Shown here in pieces: positions 1-9,969 of a stretch of DNA of 36,568 bases. Every line of letters begins with the position of its first letter. The first letter of the stretch is position 1. Source of the DNA: Methanobacteriota archaeon (GTDB taxonomy: Archaea > Methanobacteriota_B > Thermococci > Methanofastidiosales > Methanofastidiosaceae); assembly GCA_023622545.1 (NCBI GenBank), contig JAMNZA010000042.1, forward strand, positions 1 through 36,568, given 5' to 3'. Both the position numbers and the translations under genes were made by a program. The notes beneath the pieces are model-generated. The model ran no database searches. It was not told the origin of the DNA and saw only the letters and a list, made by a program, of their open reading frames with translations.

Positions 1-53
1 CATCCTGCAAATAATATTAATATTCCTAAGAAAATAACTAAGAATTTTTTCAT
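1..53 (-). CDS. N-terminus of a lipoprotein (partial, runs off the left edge)
   Basis: Reverse complement of 1-53 reads ATG AAA AAA TTC TTA... = MKKFLVIFLGILILFAG(C): signal peptide with an apparent lipobox, truncated by the window end. Confidence 0.55.
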   Translation of the reverse strand, partial: MKKFLVIFLGILILFAG

Positions 54-69
54 ATTTTGACCTCCTAGT

Positions 70-792
70 TTATGAAGATACTACTACATAATTAATAAAT
101 GATTCCTCGTCCATCAGTCCTTCTTTTCTGAAACTTTCATTAATTATCGTTGTAGGAACAGCAGTAATTTTATAGTTCTTGCTGTAATCTTCGAATTCAT
201 TTGACATTATTACAACTGTAGATATCTTGTCTGAAACAATTGAATATTTGTCTGCTATTCTAACCATGTCAGGGCATGAAGGGCATGTAGATGTTACAAA
301 TATTTTTACCTCAATTGGATTTTTTATAGTATTTAATTTCTTTGTTATATCTTCAGTTGCTTGTGGTTTCGACATAGACGAGTAAATCATAGCTTCAAAA
401 AGTGGATTAAATTCTCTTCCACCTGGGAATCCATAATGTTTAATCCCATAATCATCTTCTCCAATTACTACTATAGCTGGAACTAGTTCGATATCATATC
501 TTGCAGCCATTTCTTTATCTTTATCTACGTCATACACTTTCAGATCTATTTTATTTGAAAGTTGATCTATTTCTTTCATTAATGTTTCAGTTTTAGAGCA
601 GCTAAAACATTCATTATCTGATTTAAAGAATAATATATCTATATTACCATCCATATTAACTAGTATTTTATTAAGCTCTATTTTGTCTGCATCTGAAAGT
701 ACCTTATCTGGATTGGATTCATTACATCCAGCCAAAAATAATGTACCTATTATCATTAAACTTGTAAATATATATTTTATTTTTTTGTCCAT
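70..792 (-). CDS. Lipoprotein with two thioredoxin/glutaredoxin-like domains
   Basis: N-terminal lipobox (LFLAGC); two thioredoxin-like segments with CFSC and CPSC motifs, each followed by a cis-Pro-like VPA/VPT element. Confidence 0.8.
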   Translation of the reverse strand: MDKKIKYIFTSLMIIGTLFLAGCNESNPDKVLSDADKIELNKILVNMDGNIDILFFKSDNECFSCSKTETLMKEIDQLSNKIDLKVYDVDKDKEMAARYDIELVPAIVVIGEDDYGIKHYGFPGGREFNPLFEAMIYSSMSKPQATEDITKKLNTIKNPIEVKIFVTSTCPSCPDMVRIADKYSIVSDKISTVVIMSNEFEDYSKNYKITAVPTTIINESFRKEGLMDEESFINYVVVSS

Positions 793-1706
793 AATTTTCC
801 CTTTGACCTTTCAATATCATCAAATATACTTTTTATAGCAATTATGCCTTCACTTGCAGCTGTCAAAATTTGCTGGAACCCATTTGAGCCAGAGGATACA
901 TCTCCAGCTGCATAAACTCTATCAACATTTGTTTTTTGAGTAGTGTCGACTGCAATAAAGCCTTTCTCGTTGATTGTGATCCCAAGTTCCTTAGCACAAC
1001 AACATTCAGGAATCGAACCAATCTCTACAAATACTCCATCAACTGGAATAACTCTTCCATCTTCTAATTTAACACCTTCAACAAATTCTTTTCCCATCAC
1101 TTCTATGACATTAGAATTGTACAAAACTTCTATTTTTGGATTTGTGATGACCCTATCAATCCAGATTAATTCTCCCCTTAACTTTTCTTTTCTATAAATT
1201 ATATACACTTTTTCTGCCATAGAAGAAAGTAATATTGCCCCCATATTTGCAGCATCACTTCCTCCAATGACTGCAACTGTTTTACCTCTGTAAAAAAAGG
1301 CATCACATGTAACACAATAACTTACACCCTTACCGTAGAAGTTAGCCTCTCCAGGAACACCTAGTTTTCTTCTTTTCGTACCTGTAGCAATTAATAGGTA
1401 TTTTGCTTTTATTTCTTGGTCATTAAGATTTAGAACGAATAAGTCATTTTCTCTACTTACAGAATATACGTGTTTTTCTAGAATTGGGATTTCAAATGTC
1501 TTCAGATGTTCTCTGAATTTTTGCATCAACTCGAAACCAGATATTGCTCCAAACCCAGGATAGTTTTCTATAAGATGTGCACTCTGTGCAGTGCCTCCCA
1601 AAGAGTTAGATATTAGTATTGCGTTTAACTTAAACCTTGCCGCATAGATGCCTGCAGAAATCCCAGCAGGACCTCCTCCAATTATAGCGACATCAAAAAC
1701 ATCCAT
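777..1706 (-). CDS. trxB: Thioredoxin reductase-like FAD/pyridine nucleotide-disulfide oxidoreductase
   Basis: GGGPAGISAGIYAAR FAD motif, SYCVTCDAFFYRG redox site, C-terminal YAAGDVSSG motif. Overlaps the downstream Trx lipoprotein gene by 16 nt. Confidence 0.85.
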   Translation of the reverse strand: MDVFDVAIIGGGPAGISAGIYAARFKLNAILISNSLGGTAQSAHLIENYPGFGAISGFELMQKFREHLKTFEIPILEKHVYSVSRENDLFVLNLNDQEIKAKYLLIATGTKRRKLGVPGEANFYGKGVSYCVTCDAFFYRGKTVAVIGGSDAANMGAILLSSMAEKVYIIYRKEKLRGELIWIDRVITNPKIEVLYNSNVIEVMGKEFVEGVKLEDGRVIPVDGVFVEIGSIPECCCAKELGITINEKGFIAVDTTQKTNVDRVYAAGDVSSGSNGFQQILTAASEGIIAIKSIFDDIERSKGKLWTKK

Positions 1707-1797
1707 AAAATCTTAAATTTATGAAATCTTTTAAGCCTATCTGTGATAAAATCACCACATAAATAAACGTTATAAAACTAGATATTCTAATATTTTC

Positions 1798-2994
1798 ATG
1801 ATTAATGTTGATTTTCATATACATTCCAAGTATTCAGGCGGCACTTCAGGTAATATGGAAATTCCTGTTATCGCTGAGCAATCTATATTCAAAGGACTAA
1901 ATACTATTGGGTCGGGGGATTGTCTTAACAAAAACTGGCTCGATCATTTTGTTTCTTCTGTAAAAAAAGTAGATGAAGGTACATTTGAGCATAAGAGTGG
2001 TATTAGGTTCATTCTTACTACGGAGGTTGAAGATTATAGAAGAGTTCATCATGTTATTCTATTTCCTTCTCTTTCGGCAGTTCAAGAATTTCGGGATACA
2101 ATAAAAGATAAATCCCCAAATCTAGATACAGATGGAAGGTGTAATATTAATTTAGCAGGTGATGAGCTTTTAGATATTGTATCAAATATCGACGGCTTAA
2201 TAGGCCCATCTCATGCATTCACCCCATGGACATCTATATACAAAGAATATAACAGTCTTGAAGAATGCTACAAAACTAAAAATATCCCTTTCCTAGAACT
2301 TGGACTTTCTGCCGATACTCAAATGGCAGATTGCATTTCAGAGTTGAAGAATGTTACTTTCATGACTAACTCAGATGCTCATTCGCCTTGGCCCCATAGA
2401 ATAGGCAGAGAGTTTAATCGATTAAAGGTTAAAGACAACACTTATGATGAAATAATTAACGCAATTAAGAGGCGTGGTGGAAATGAATTTGTCCTTAATG
2501 TTGGAATTGATCCAGACCTTGGCAAATACCACATGACTGCATGTACAAGATGTTATAAAAAATATTCTTGGGATAAAGCCAAAGAAACAAAATATAGGTG
2601 TACTTGTGGCGGGCTAATCAAAAAAGGTGTTGTAGATAGAATAAATGAGCTTCATGACCAAGAAGTTATCCACCCTCCACATAGGCCAAGATACATAAAA
2701 ACAATTCCCTTAGCAGAGATTTTAGTTGAGGCTCTAGGACTTTCTTCAGTTAACTCAAAAAAAGTCCAAAATCTCTGGAAGTTATTAGTCGAATCATTCA
2801 AAAATGAAATCAATGTTCTGATAGTGACTCCAAAAGAAGAAATAGAAAGGATAGCAGGTGAAAAAGTAGCTCAGGCAATTATCGATTTCAGAGAGGGAAA
2901 AATTTACATTGAACCAGGTGGAGGTGGGATGTACGGAAAGGCCTACCTCAATAAAAAGAATATTAATCAATCAAGTTTGGATGGATACTTATAA
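1798..2994 (+). CDS. PHP-domain protein, endonuclease Q-like (TIGR00375-type)
   Basis: N-terminal DFHIHSKYSGG PHP motif, SGDCLN, SDAHSPWPHRIGREFN, and a four-Cys zinc element CTRCYK...YRCTCGG; length about 400 aa. Confidence 0.75.
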   Translation: MINVDFHIHSKYSGGTSGNMEIPVIAEQSIFKGLNTIGSGDCLNKNWLDHFVSSVKKVDEGTFEHKSGIRFILTTEVEDYRRVHHVILFPSLSAVQEFRDTIKDKSPNLDTDGRCNINLAGDELLDIVSNIDGLIGPSHAFTPWTSIYKEYNSLEECYKTKNIPFLELGLSADTQMADCISELKNVTFMTNSDAHSPWPHRIGREFNRLKVKDNTYDEIINAIKRRGGNEFVLNVGIDPDLGKYHMTACTRCYKKYSWDKAKETKYRCTCGGLIKKGVVDRINELHDQEVIHPPHRPRYIKTIPLAEILVEALGLSSVNSKKVQNLWKLLVESFKNEINVLIVTPKEEIERIAGEKVAQAIIDFREGKIYIEPGGGGMYGKAYLNKKNINQSSLDGYL

Positions 2995-2995
2995 T

Positions 2996-3220
2996 TTAAC
3001 TTTCAAAAAGAGTCTTTACAACTAAGATGACCTTTTCAGTGTCTCCAGAAAAACGTGCTACAAATCCCTGTTTCAATTTTTTTATATCAAGATGAACATC
3101 TGCGGGTAAACTTATCTCTCTTAGATTTTCGACTTCTTCCCTAGAGATAAAAATATCTCTAACAAAAACGTCCTTCTTTTGGTGTTGCTTTGCCCTTTCA
3201 AAAATCTTTTGAGTAACCAA
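2996..3220 (-). CDS. Hypothetical protein, 74 aa
   Basis: Intact ORF between convergent/divergent neighbours; no recognised domain. Confidence 0.5.
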   Translation of the reverse strand: MVTQKIFERAKQHQKKDVFVRDIFISREEVENLREISLPADVHLDIKKLKQGFVARFSGDTEKVILVVKTLFES

Positions 3221-3326
3221 AGTATCCCCAAATATTATTATTGATTTTGGAATATATAAAATTAATTAAAATAAATTCAACAATAGAAATATAAATAATA
3301 ATTTCCAATAGAAGAAAGGGATAAAA

Positions 3327-3473
3327 ATGTCAAAAGTTGAAGTATCTATCAATGGGAAGGATATAGACTTGAATCCTTTTGTTGAAGAGTTCATTAAAAA
3401 TACTGTGAAAGGAATGGTGTCTACCCTTAGAGGGTATGAGAAGGGAAAAATAAAAATTGAGATTGAGGATTAA
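3327..3473 (+). CDS. Small conserved archaeal-type protein, 48 aa (not in the supplied ORF track)
   Basis: ATG...TAA gives MSKVEVSINGKDIDLNPFVEEFIKNTVKGMVSTLRGYEKGKIKIEIED. Purine-rich gaaaggg RBS upstream; stop directly abuts the next gene start at 3475. Confidence 0.7.
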   Translation: MSKVEVSINGKDIDLNPFVEEFIKNTVKGMVSTLRGYEKGKIKIEIED

Positions 3474-3474
3474 A

Positions 3475-3966
3475 ATGGTATCCGTATTAATAGTCTATTA
3501 CACCAAATCTGGGAACACTAAAGAAATGGCTAACATGATAGCTGCTTATATAAGAAACGAGAATGTAGATGTTGAAGTGAGAGATGTTTTTGATACAACT
3601 CCTGAATACTTATTAGAATACGATGGGATTATACTCGGGTCTCCAACTTATTATGGGGATATGGCAGCTGAAATGAAAGAACTAATAGATAAAAGTGTCA
3701 AATACCATGGTGAGCTTTCCGGTAAGCTTGGGGGTGCATTTACATCAAGTGCATATATCGGAGGAGGAAATGAAACTACTCTTTTATCTATACTAAAAGC
3801 TATGCTAATCCATGGAATGGTAGTTGTAGGTGTTCATAATGCCGACCACTATGGCCCTGTAGCAATTGGTTCACCTGATGAGAGAGCAGAAAAACAATGT
3901 AGAGTCTATGCTAAAAAATTCGCTGACACCCTAAAAAGTCTTAAAGGATTCGATATAGTTGATTAA
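3475..3966 (+). CDS. Flavodoxin / NAD(P)H:quinone oxidoreductase (WrbA-like) family protein
   Basis: LIVYYTKSGNTKEMA FMN phosphate-binding motif, GSPTYYGDM, TSSAYIGGGNETT. ATG at 3475 preferred over the upstream TTG-type extension in the ORF track. Confidence 0.8.
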   Translation: MVSVLIVYYTKSGNTKEMANMIAAYIRNENVDVEVRDVFDTTPEYLLEYDGIILGSPTYYGDMAAEMKELIDKSVKYHGELSGKLGGAFTSSAYIGGGNETTLLSILKAMLIHGMVVVGVHNADHYGPVAIGSPDERAEKQCRVYAKKFADTLKSLKGFDIVD

Positions 3967-4841
3967 TGATGATAGTACCTGATAACTATGGAGGTCTTGA
4001 AGACCAATTCTCTAATTATGAGAATTCGTATTTTGTTGTGTTGCCTGCCCCTCTTGAGAAGACCGTTTCTTATAAAGGCGGTACATCCCTAGGGCCAAAA
4101 GCTATCATAAATGCAAGTCAGAATATGGAGCTTTTCGATGAGGAATTTTTTGTTTCTACTTGTACCATGGGCATCCACACAAAAGATGAAATTAACTGTA
4201 AGCAAGAAATGGAAATTGTAATGCAACAAATAGAAGAAGAATCTTTTAAGATTTTTAATGATAATAGATTTCTATGTGTTCTTGGTGGTGAGCACTCTGT
4301 TTCTCAGGCCCCCATCAAGGCTGCAAACAGGGCCTTTGACAATCTCTCTGTCCTACAATTTGATGCACACCTTGATCTTAGAGACGCTTACTTAGGAGAC
4401 AAATACAGTCATGCTTCTGTAATATCACGAGTTGAAGAAATATTGCCCATAGTCCAAGTTGGTATAAGAAGTTTCTCAGAAGAAGAATATGAGAAAATAA
4501 AAAATGGCAGTTACAATATTTTCTATGCCAAGGACATTCACGACAATAAAACTTGGTTTAATAGAGCAATTGAAAATCTATCTGAAAATGTATACATAAC
4601 ATTTGACATTGATGCATTTGACCCTTCATTAATACCTGGAACTGGAACACCTGAGCCTGGAGGACTATCGTGGTATCTAGTATGCGACTTTTTAAAGGAA
4701 GTTTTTTTCCATAGAAATGTTGTTGGGGTAGATATTGTTGAGGTAGCACCCCAAGAAAATTCTACAGTTTCAGAATTTGTTGCCAGTAAGCTACTATACA
4801 AAATGATGACGTATAAGTACATAAAAATGAATGATATTTAG
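3966..4841 (+). CDS. speB: Agmatinase / ureohydrolase family protein
   Basis: Mn-binding motifs GGEHSV, QFDAHLDLRD, TFDIDAFDPSLIPGTGTPEPGG; overlaps the upstream stop by 1 nt. Confidence 0.87.
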   Translation: MMIVPDNYGGLEDQFSNYENSYFVVLPAPLEKTVSYKGGTSLGPKAIINASQNMELFDEEFFVSTCTMGIHTKDEINCKQEMEIVMQQIEEESFKIFNDNRFLCVLGGEHSVSQAPIKAANRAFDNLSVLQFDAHLDLRDAYLGDKYSHASVISRVEEILPIVQVGIRSFSEEEYEKIKNGSYNIFYAKDIHDNKTWFNRAIENLSENVYITFDIDAFDPSLIPGTGTPEPGGLSWYLVCDFLKEVFFHRNVVGVDIVEVAPQENSTVSEFVASKLLYKMMTYKYIKMNDI

Positions 4842-5037
4842 GCCTATTATTATATAACATAGTTCTAAATTGGCTATAATATGCAAAATCTTATATTTAA
4901 AATATATTTTTTTAATTATTTTTAACTTATTTTTTGTAGTTTAAAATAAAAATAAACAAAAGATTTTTAAAGCATATTTTATTCACTTAAAACAACTACC
5001 CTATAAAGGTAAGAGAAATAATTTTGGAGGAAAATAA

Positions 5038-5523
5038 ATGTTGAACTTAGAGTCTTTAATATCAATTCTTGAAGCTTGTAAAAAAAACAATATTGCAGAG
5101 TTGGTAGTCAGAAAGGATTCCGTTGAAATTAGAACTGTTGTTGCCGGTGGAAGCGGCGCTGTACATGCTGTTCAGCCTCAGATTTCCATGCCTGCAGCAG
5201 TAACGTCAGCAGGATCCGTTGAAGCAGCACCAGCAGCCGAAGAAAAGGCAGCACCAAAGGCAGCTGCAGCATCAAACTTGATTGAATTAACAGCCCCAAC
5301 GCCTGGAGTAAGTTATGTATACCCAGGAACTACAATTGATAAGAAACCCCTTCCAAAAGAAGGAGATATAGTTGAAGCTGGACAAGTTGTAGCACTTGTT
5401 GAAGCAATGAAAATGTTTAATGAAGTTACAGCACCAAGAAAAGCAAAAATTGCAGAGATTAAAGTAACAAATGAAACTCTTGTCAAAGTCGGACAGGTCC
5501 TAATGCTTCTCGAGCCTCTCTAA
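5038..5523 (+). CDS. Biotin carboxyl carrier protein (AccB-like)
   Basis: AccB-like N-terminus (LISILEACKKNNIAELVVRKDSVEIR), Ala/Pro-rich linker, biotinyl domain with EAMKM (Lys codon 5410-5412); RBS ttggaggaaa upstream. Confidence 0.9.
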   Translation: MLNLESLISILEACKKNNIAELVVRKDSVEIRTVVAGGSGAVHAVQPQISMPAAVTSAGSVEAAPAAEEKAAPKAAAASNLIELTAPTPGVSYVYPGTTIDKKPLPKEGDIVEAGQVVALVEAMKMFNEVTAPRKAKIAEIKVTNETLVKVGQVLMLLEPL

Positions 5524-5551
5524 ACTGGGTAATCCCTACTAAGGTGATAAT

Positions 5552-7297
5552 ATGGAAGATGTTAACTACCTAAGGGATATATTCCAGACACCCAGTAAAG
5601 GTGCAGGAATACCCTATGATGATAAGATACAGAGAGCAAAAAAGGGATGGGACAAAAAAGGAGAGGACACGGAAAAAAGACTTTCCGAAGCAAAAAAGTT
5701 CGTTAAGACAGGAACAAAGATTATTGAACCAGCAGATGCGATTGCTCTTTTGGAAACAGTCATAAAACCAGGTGACAGAGTTTCCATAGAGGGAGACAAT
5801 CAGAAGCAGGCAAACTTTCTTGCAAAATGTTTAGCAAAAGTAAGCCCTTCTAAAGTAAATAATATTCACATGGTACAATCTGTCTTGGCTTTACCAGAAC
5901 ATCTTGATATTTTTGAAAAAGGTATTGCCTCAAAAGTAGATTTCTGTTATTCTGGTCCAGTTGGAGCAAGACTTGCAAACATGGTCATGAGTGGAAAGAT
6001 AACAATAGGTGCTATCCATACCTATATGGAATTGTTCGCTAGAACCTATCTTGACCTCACACCAAAAGTTTGTTTAGTAGCAGCAAACGCAGCAGATAAA
6101 GAAGGAAATCTCTACACAGGATTTAACACAGAAGAAACCCATTCAATAATTGAAGCAACAAAATTTAGAAAAGGTATTGTAATAGTACAAGTCAACCAGA
6201 TAGTCAACAAGGTACCACGTGTTGATATCCCAGGAGGCTGGGTAGACTTTATTATACCAACTGAAGAGCCATACTACATTGAGCCACTCTTTACAAGAGA
6301 TCCTAGATTAATTACAGAATCCCAGATATTTATCGCTATGATGGCTTTAGTCGGAGTCTATGCTAAATATGAAGTTAAAACACTAAATCACGGTATTGGT
6401 TTTAACACAGCAGCAGCCGAACTTTTATTGCCCACATTTGGAGAAGAAATGGGATTGAAAGGAAAGATTTGTACTCACTGGGCATTAAACCCACACCCAA
6501 CAATGATACCCGCTATAGAATCAGGATGGGCAGAATCATTCATGCCATTCGGTAGCGAAGTTGGTATGGAAAAATACATCATGGCAAGACCAGATATATT
6601 CCCAGTTGGCCCAGATGGAACAATGAGATCAAACAGAGTAATGTCACAGGCAGCTGGACACTACGCAGTTGATGCATTCTTTGGTTCAACTCTACAGATA
6701 GACCAATTTGGAAACAGTGCAGCAGCAACAGCAGGCAGAATACCTGGATTCGGTGGAGCTCCCAACATGGCATGTAACGCCCCTGGAAGAAGACACCCAT
6801 CAAAGGGATGGTTGCTAGCTTCTCAAGAAGACGGAATGAGAGAATCATTAATCGGTCCAATAGCTAGAGGAAGAAAACTAGTCGTTCAGATGGTTGAAAC
6901 ATTTGGAGAAGGAATGGCACCAGTATTCGTAGAAAAACTAGATGCATTCAAACTTCAAGCCCAAGCTAAATTCCCAATACCCCCAATAATGATTTACGGA
7001 GACGATATCACACACATAGTAACTGAAGAAGGAATAGCATACATACACAAATGTAAATCACTAAAGGAGAGAATGGACGCAATTAAAGCAGTAGCAGGCT
7101 ACACACCATTAGGACTAGCAGCCGATGACTCACAAACTAAAAAGCTAAGAAAGGCGGGAATAGTTTCACTTCCTGAAGATTTAAACATCTCATTTAATGA
7201 TGCAAAAAGATCAAAACTTGCTGCAAAGAGCATGAGTGAACTTGTAGAATGGTCTGGAGGTTTATACGAACCACCAGTCAGATTTAGAAATTGGTAA
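5552..7297 (+). CDS. Malonate decarboxylase alpha subunit-like acetyl-ACP:malonate ACP transferase (MdcA/MadA)
   Basis: Full-length 581 aa protein with CoA-transferase-like segments ([29 protein letters not shown]-independent [26 protein letters not shown]), embedded in a malonate-type cluster. Confidence 0.85.
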   Translation: MEDVNYLRDIFQTPSKGAGIPYDDKIQRAKKGWDKKGEDTEKRLSEAKKFVKTGTKIIEPADAIALLETVIKPGDRVSIEGDNQKQANFLAKCLAKVSPSKVNNIHMVQSVLALPEHLDIFEKGIASKVDFCYSGPVGARLANMVMSGKITIGAIHTYMELFARTYLDLTPKVCLVAANAADKEGNLYTGFNTEETHSIIEATKFRKGIVIVQVNQIVNKVPRVDIPGGWVDFIIPTEEPYYIEPLFTRDPRLITESQIFIAMMALVGVYAKYEVKTLNHGIGFNTAAAELLLPTFGEEMGLKGKICTHWALNPHPTMIPAIESGWAESFMPFGSEVGMEKYIMARPDIFPVGPDGTMRSNRVMSQAAGHYAVDAFFGSTLQIDQFGNSAAATAGRIPGFGGAPNMACNAPGRRHPSKGWLLASQEDGMRESLIGPIARGRKLVVQMVETFGEGMAPVFVEKLDAFKLQAQAKFPIPPIMIYGDDITHIVTEEGIAYIHKCKSLKERMDAIKAVAGYTPLGLAADDSQTKKLRKAGIVSLPEDLNISFNDAKRSKLAAKSMSELVEWSGGLYEPPVRFRNW

Positions 7298-7308
7298 GGA
7301 GGATTAAT

Positions 7309-8670
7309 ATGTTTAAGAAAGTTCTTGTTGCAAATAGAGGAGAAATCGCTGTAAGAATAATCAGGGCATGTAAAGAAATGGGAATCAAGACAGTTGCTGT
7401 TTACTCTGATGCTGATAAAAACGCACTCCACGTTAAACTAGCTGATGAAGCTGTTAACATTGGACCTGCCCCATCAATTAAAAGTTACTTGAACATGATG
7501 AATATCATAAACGCCGCTATTGTCACGGGCGCAGAAGGTATTCACCCAGGTTACGGATTTCTTGCAGAAAACTCCAGATTTTCAAAGCTTTGTAAAGCCA
7601 ATGGAATCAAATTCATAGGCCCCAGTGCAGAATCAATTGACGCAATGGGGGACAAAGCAACAGCTAAAGATACAATGAAGAAAGGTGGTGTACCTGTTAC
7701 ACCAGGTTCAGATGGAATTATAAAAACAATCGAGGAAGCCGATAAACTCGTAAAGAAGATCGGTTGCCCTGTCATCTGCAAAGCCTCAGCAGGCGGCGGT
7801 GGAAAGGGTATGAGACTTGTCAAGTCTGAAAAAGAGTTAGAATCTGCTTTGAGATCTTGTCAAGCTGAAGCACAGGCTGCATTTGGAAACCCAGATGTAT
7901 ATATTGAGAAATACATCGAACAACCAAGACACGTCGAAATACAGATTATTGCGGATCAGTATGGAAACGCTATATACCTTGGAGAAAGAGATTGTTCAAT
8001 CCAAAGAAGACATCAGAAGCTTGTCGAAGAAGGACCTTCGCCTGCAATATCCCCTGAGATTAGAAAGAGGATGGGAGAGGCCGCAGTAAAGGCAGCTCTT
8101 GCAGCAAACTATGAAGGTGCCGGAACGGTAGAATTCCTTTTCAACGATAAGGAAAATGACTTCTACTTCATGGAGATGAACACAAGGGTCCAAGTAGAAC
8201 ACTGCGTATCTGAGATGATCACAAACATCGATATAGTAAAGACAGGTATAAAAGTAGCAGCTGGAGAAAAACTACCATATGCACAGAAGGATATCCAAAT
8301 AAGGGGACATGCAATTGAATGCAGAATCAATGCAGAAGACCCAAATACATTCGTTCCTTCTCCAGGAGATATAGACAAACTCATTCTACCAGGTGGTCCT
8401 TTTGTCAGAGTAGATACAGCATGTTACCAGGGATACCAGATCCCCCCATTCTACGACTCTCTAATAGCAAAATTGATTGTCTGGGGAGAAGATAGAAATG
8501 AGGCAATTGACAGGATGTACAGAGCTCTCGATGAATTCATTGTTGAAGGTATAAACACAACAATTCCATTCCACAAAAAAGTCATGAAAAACCAGGTATT
8601 TAGAGGAGGAGTATTCCACACCGACTTTATTGATAAACACATGGATAAGTCAAAGAACGGAGGGGACTAA
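7309..8670 (+). CDS. accC: Biotin carboxylase (AccC-like, ATP-grasp)
   Basis: [75 protein letters not shown]. Start at ATG 7309 (preceded by taaggagg). Confidence 0.93.
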   Translation: MFKKVLVANRGEIAVRIIRACKEMGIKTVAVYSDADKNALHVKLADEAVNIGPAPSIKSYLNMMNIINAAIVTGAEGIHPGYGFLAENSRFSKLCKANGIKFIGPSAESIDAMGDKATAKDTMKKGGVPVTPGSDGIIKTIEEADKLVKKIGCPVICKASAGGGGKGMRLVKSEKELESALRSCQAEAQAAFGNPDVYIEKYIEQPRHVEIQIIADQYGNAIYLGERDCSIQRRHQKLVEEGPSPAISPEIRKRMGEAAVKAALAANYEGAGTVEFLFNDKENDFYFMEMNTRVQVEHCVSEMITNIDIVKTGIKVAAGEKLPYAQKDIQIRGHAIECRINAEDPNTFVPSPGDIDKLILPGGPFVRVDTACYQGYQIPPFYDSLIAKLIVWGEDRNEAIDRMYRALDEFIVEGINTTIPFHKKVMKNQVFRGGVFHTDFIDKHMDKSKNGGD

Positions 8671-8994
8671 ATGGCTTTAACTGAATTAAATTATGAATTT
8701 AAGCCTGAAACCCCTAAAACAATTAAGGATGACTGGTCCCACATCGGCGTTGTTGCCAGCGGGGATCTTGAAGTCTTGATTGAAAAGGAAAATGCCCTCA
8801 AAGGGAAGACTAAAATCCACATATTAACGACAGTAGTTGGTTTTGACGACGTCTGGGAAACAGTTGTAAAGAAGTTCATTGATAAAACTGGACTTTCAGG
8901 TGTCAGAGTAAGCATAAATGACAACGCAGCAACACCCGCAGTAGTTATTAGAAGGCTACAGCAGGCAGTGGACAACGGAGGAGGTCTCCAATAA
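8671..8994 (+). CDS. Malonate decarboxylase acyl carrier protein (MdcC/MadE-like)
   Basis: 107 aa; GVVASGDLEVLIE matches the CitD/MdcC prosthetic-group attachment motif with Ser30 (codon 8758-8760); position between the transferase and carboxyltransferase genes. Confidence 0.85.
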   Translation: MALTELNYEFKPETPKTIKDDWSHIGVVASGDLEVLIEKENALKGKTKIHILTTVVGFDDVWETVVKKFIDKTGLSGVRVSINDNAATPAVVIRRLQQAVDNGGGLQ

Positions 8995-9003
8995 GGTGAT
9001 TCT

Positions 9004-9969
9004 ATGAAAATAAATTGGGATGATCTTCAAAGTAAGAGCTTTTATCAAGCAACTGCAAGAGAAAGAGCTTATGGAATGTTAGATAAAGATACCTTCAAAG
9101 AGTTACTTGGCCCAAGAGATAAAATGACAAGTCCACACTTGTTAATTCTTGGAGAGGCAGTTGAATTTGATGATGGTATTACAGTAGGTATTGGTAAGAT
9201 AAAGAAACACCCAGTATTTGTCGTTTCACAGGAAGGAAAATTCGTCGGCGGTGCACTTGGTGAAGTAAACGGAGCCAAGATGGCATATACACTAAAACTA
9301 GCCTTGAAAACCTATGAAAAGATGAAGGAAAAATACGGCACAGTCCCTGACGACAGAAAACCAATCTGTATAGTCTCATTTGACTCTGGTGGAGTTAGAC
9401 TTCATGAAGCAAATGCAGGACTTCTAATGCATTCTGAATCCATGGAGACAATATGGGAGCTTCAAAACAAGGTTCCTTACATTGCAATCACTGGAAGCAC
9501 AATAGGTGCCTACGGTGCACAGGGATTCGTATGTTTGAGTGCGGATGTTGTCATTGCAAATGACTTTGGTAGAATTGGTCTTACAGGTCCAGAAGTTATT
9601 CAACAGGAAGTTGGAAAGGACGAATTTGATGCATCAGACAGAGCCCTCATATGGAGGACAATGGGTGCCAGATCAAAATACATCCTTGGCGACGTTGATT
9701 ACTTGATAAAGGACACAATTGGAACATTCAGAGACACAATCGTTAATATGGTTGACGAGCCAATGAGCAAGATTTCAAAGACAAGAAAGGTGGGTTCACC
9801 ACAGCTTGTTGAGGAAAATCTTGAGGTAGTCAAACTTGCTGCTGAGAAGAAGATAAAAGATTCAAAGGACCTTTGGAAGATTTACGGAAATGAAAATGTT
9901 GATGAGATTCCAGAGATGTCACAGGAAAAGTTTCTTTCAGTTGTTAAAAGAAGACCAAGGAGGCATTAA
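9004..9969 (+). CDS. Malonate decarboxylase beta / carboxyltransferase subunit (MdcD/MadC-like)
   Basis: Crotonase-fold carboxyltransferase: ARERAYGMLDKDTFKELLGP, FDSGGVRLHEANAGLL, TGSTIGAYGAQGFVCLSADVVIA, GRIGLTGPEVIQQEVGKDEFDASDRALIWRTMG. Confidence 0.88.
   Translation: MKINWDDLQSKSFYQATARERAYGMLDKDTFKELLGPRDKMTSPHLLILGEAVEFDDGITVGIGKIKKHPVFVVSQEGKFVGGALGEVNGAKMAYTLKLALKTYEKMKEKYGTVPDDRKPICIVSFDSGGVRLHEANAGLLMHSESMETIWELQNKVPYIAITGSTIGAYGAQGFVCLSADVVIANDFGRIGLTGPEVIQQEVGKDEFDASDRALIWRTMGARSKYILGDVDYLIKDTIGTFRDTIVNMVDEPMSKISKTRKVGSPQLVEENLEVVKLAAEKKIKDSKDLWKIYGNENVDEIPEMSQEKFLSVVKRRPRRH

Noticed and set aside
943-1197. Plus-strand 84-aa ORF in the trxB region
   Set aside because: Antisense shadow of the thioredoxin reductase coding sequence with no supporting signals.
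4842-5037. AT-rich intergenic region before the biotin carrier gene as a possible ncRNA
   Set aside because: No convincing paired structure seen by eye; more simply the terminator of the agmatinase gene and the promoter of the malonate-type cluster.
5200-5290. Ala/Pro/Glu-rich segment (gcagcaccagcagcc...) as a possible DNA repeat
   Set aside because: It is the flexible linker of the biotin carrier protein, typical of such proteins.
6579-6860. Minus-strand ORFs within the malonate-type cluster (also 7099-7431, 7551-7823, 8163-8384, 8691-8975)
   Set aside because: All overlap strongly supported plus-strand genes and translate to Ser/Pro/Cys-rich shadow products.
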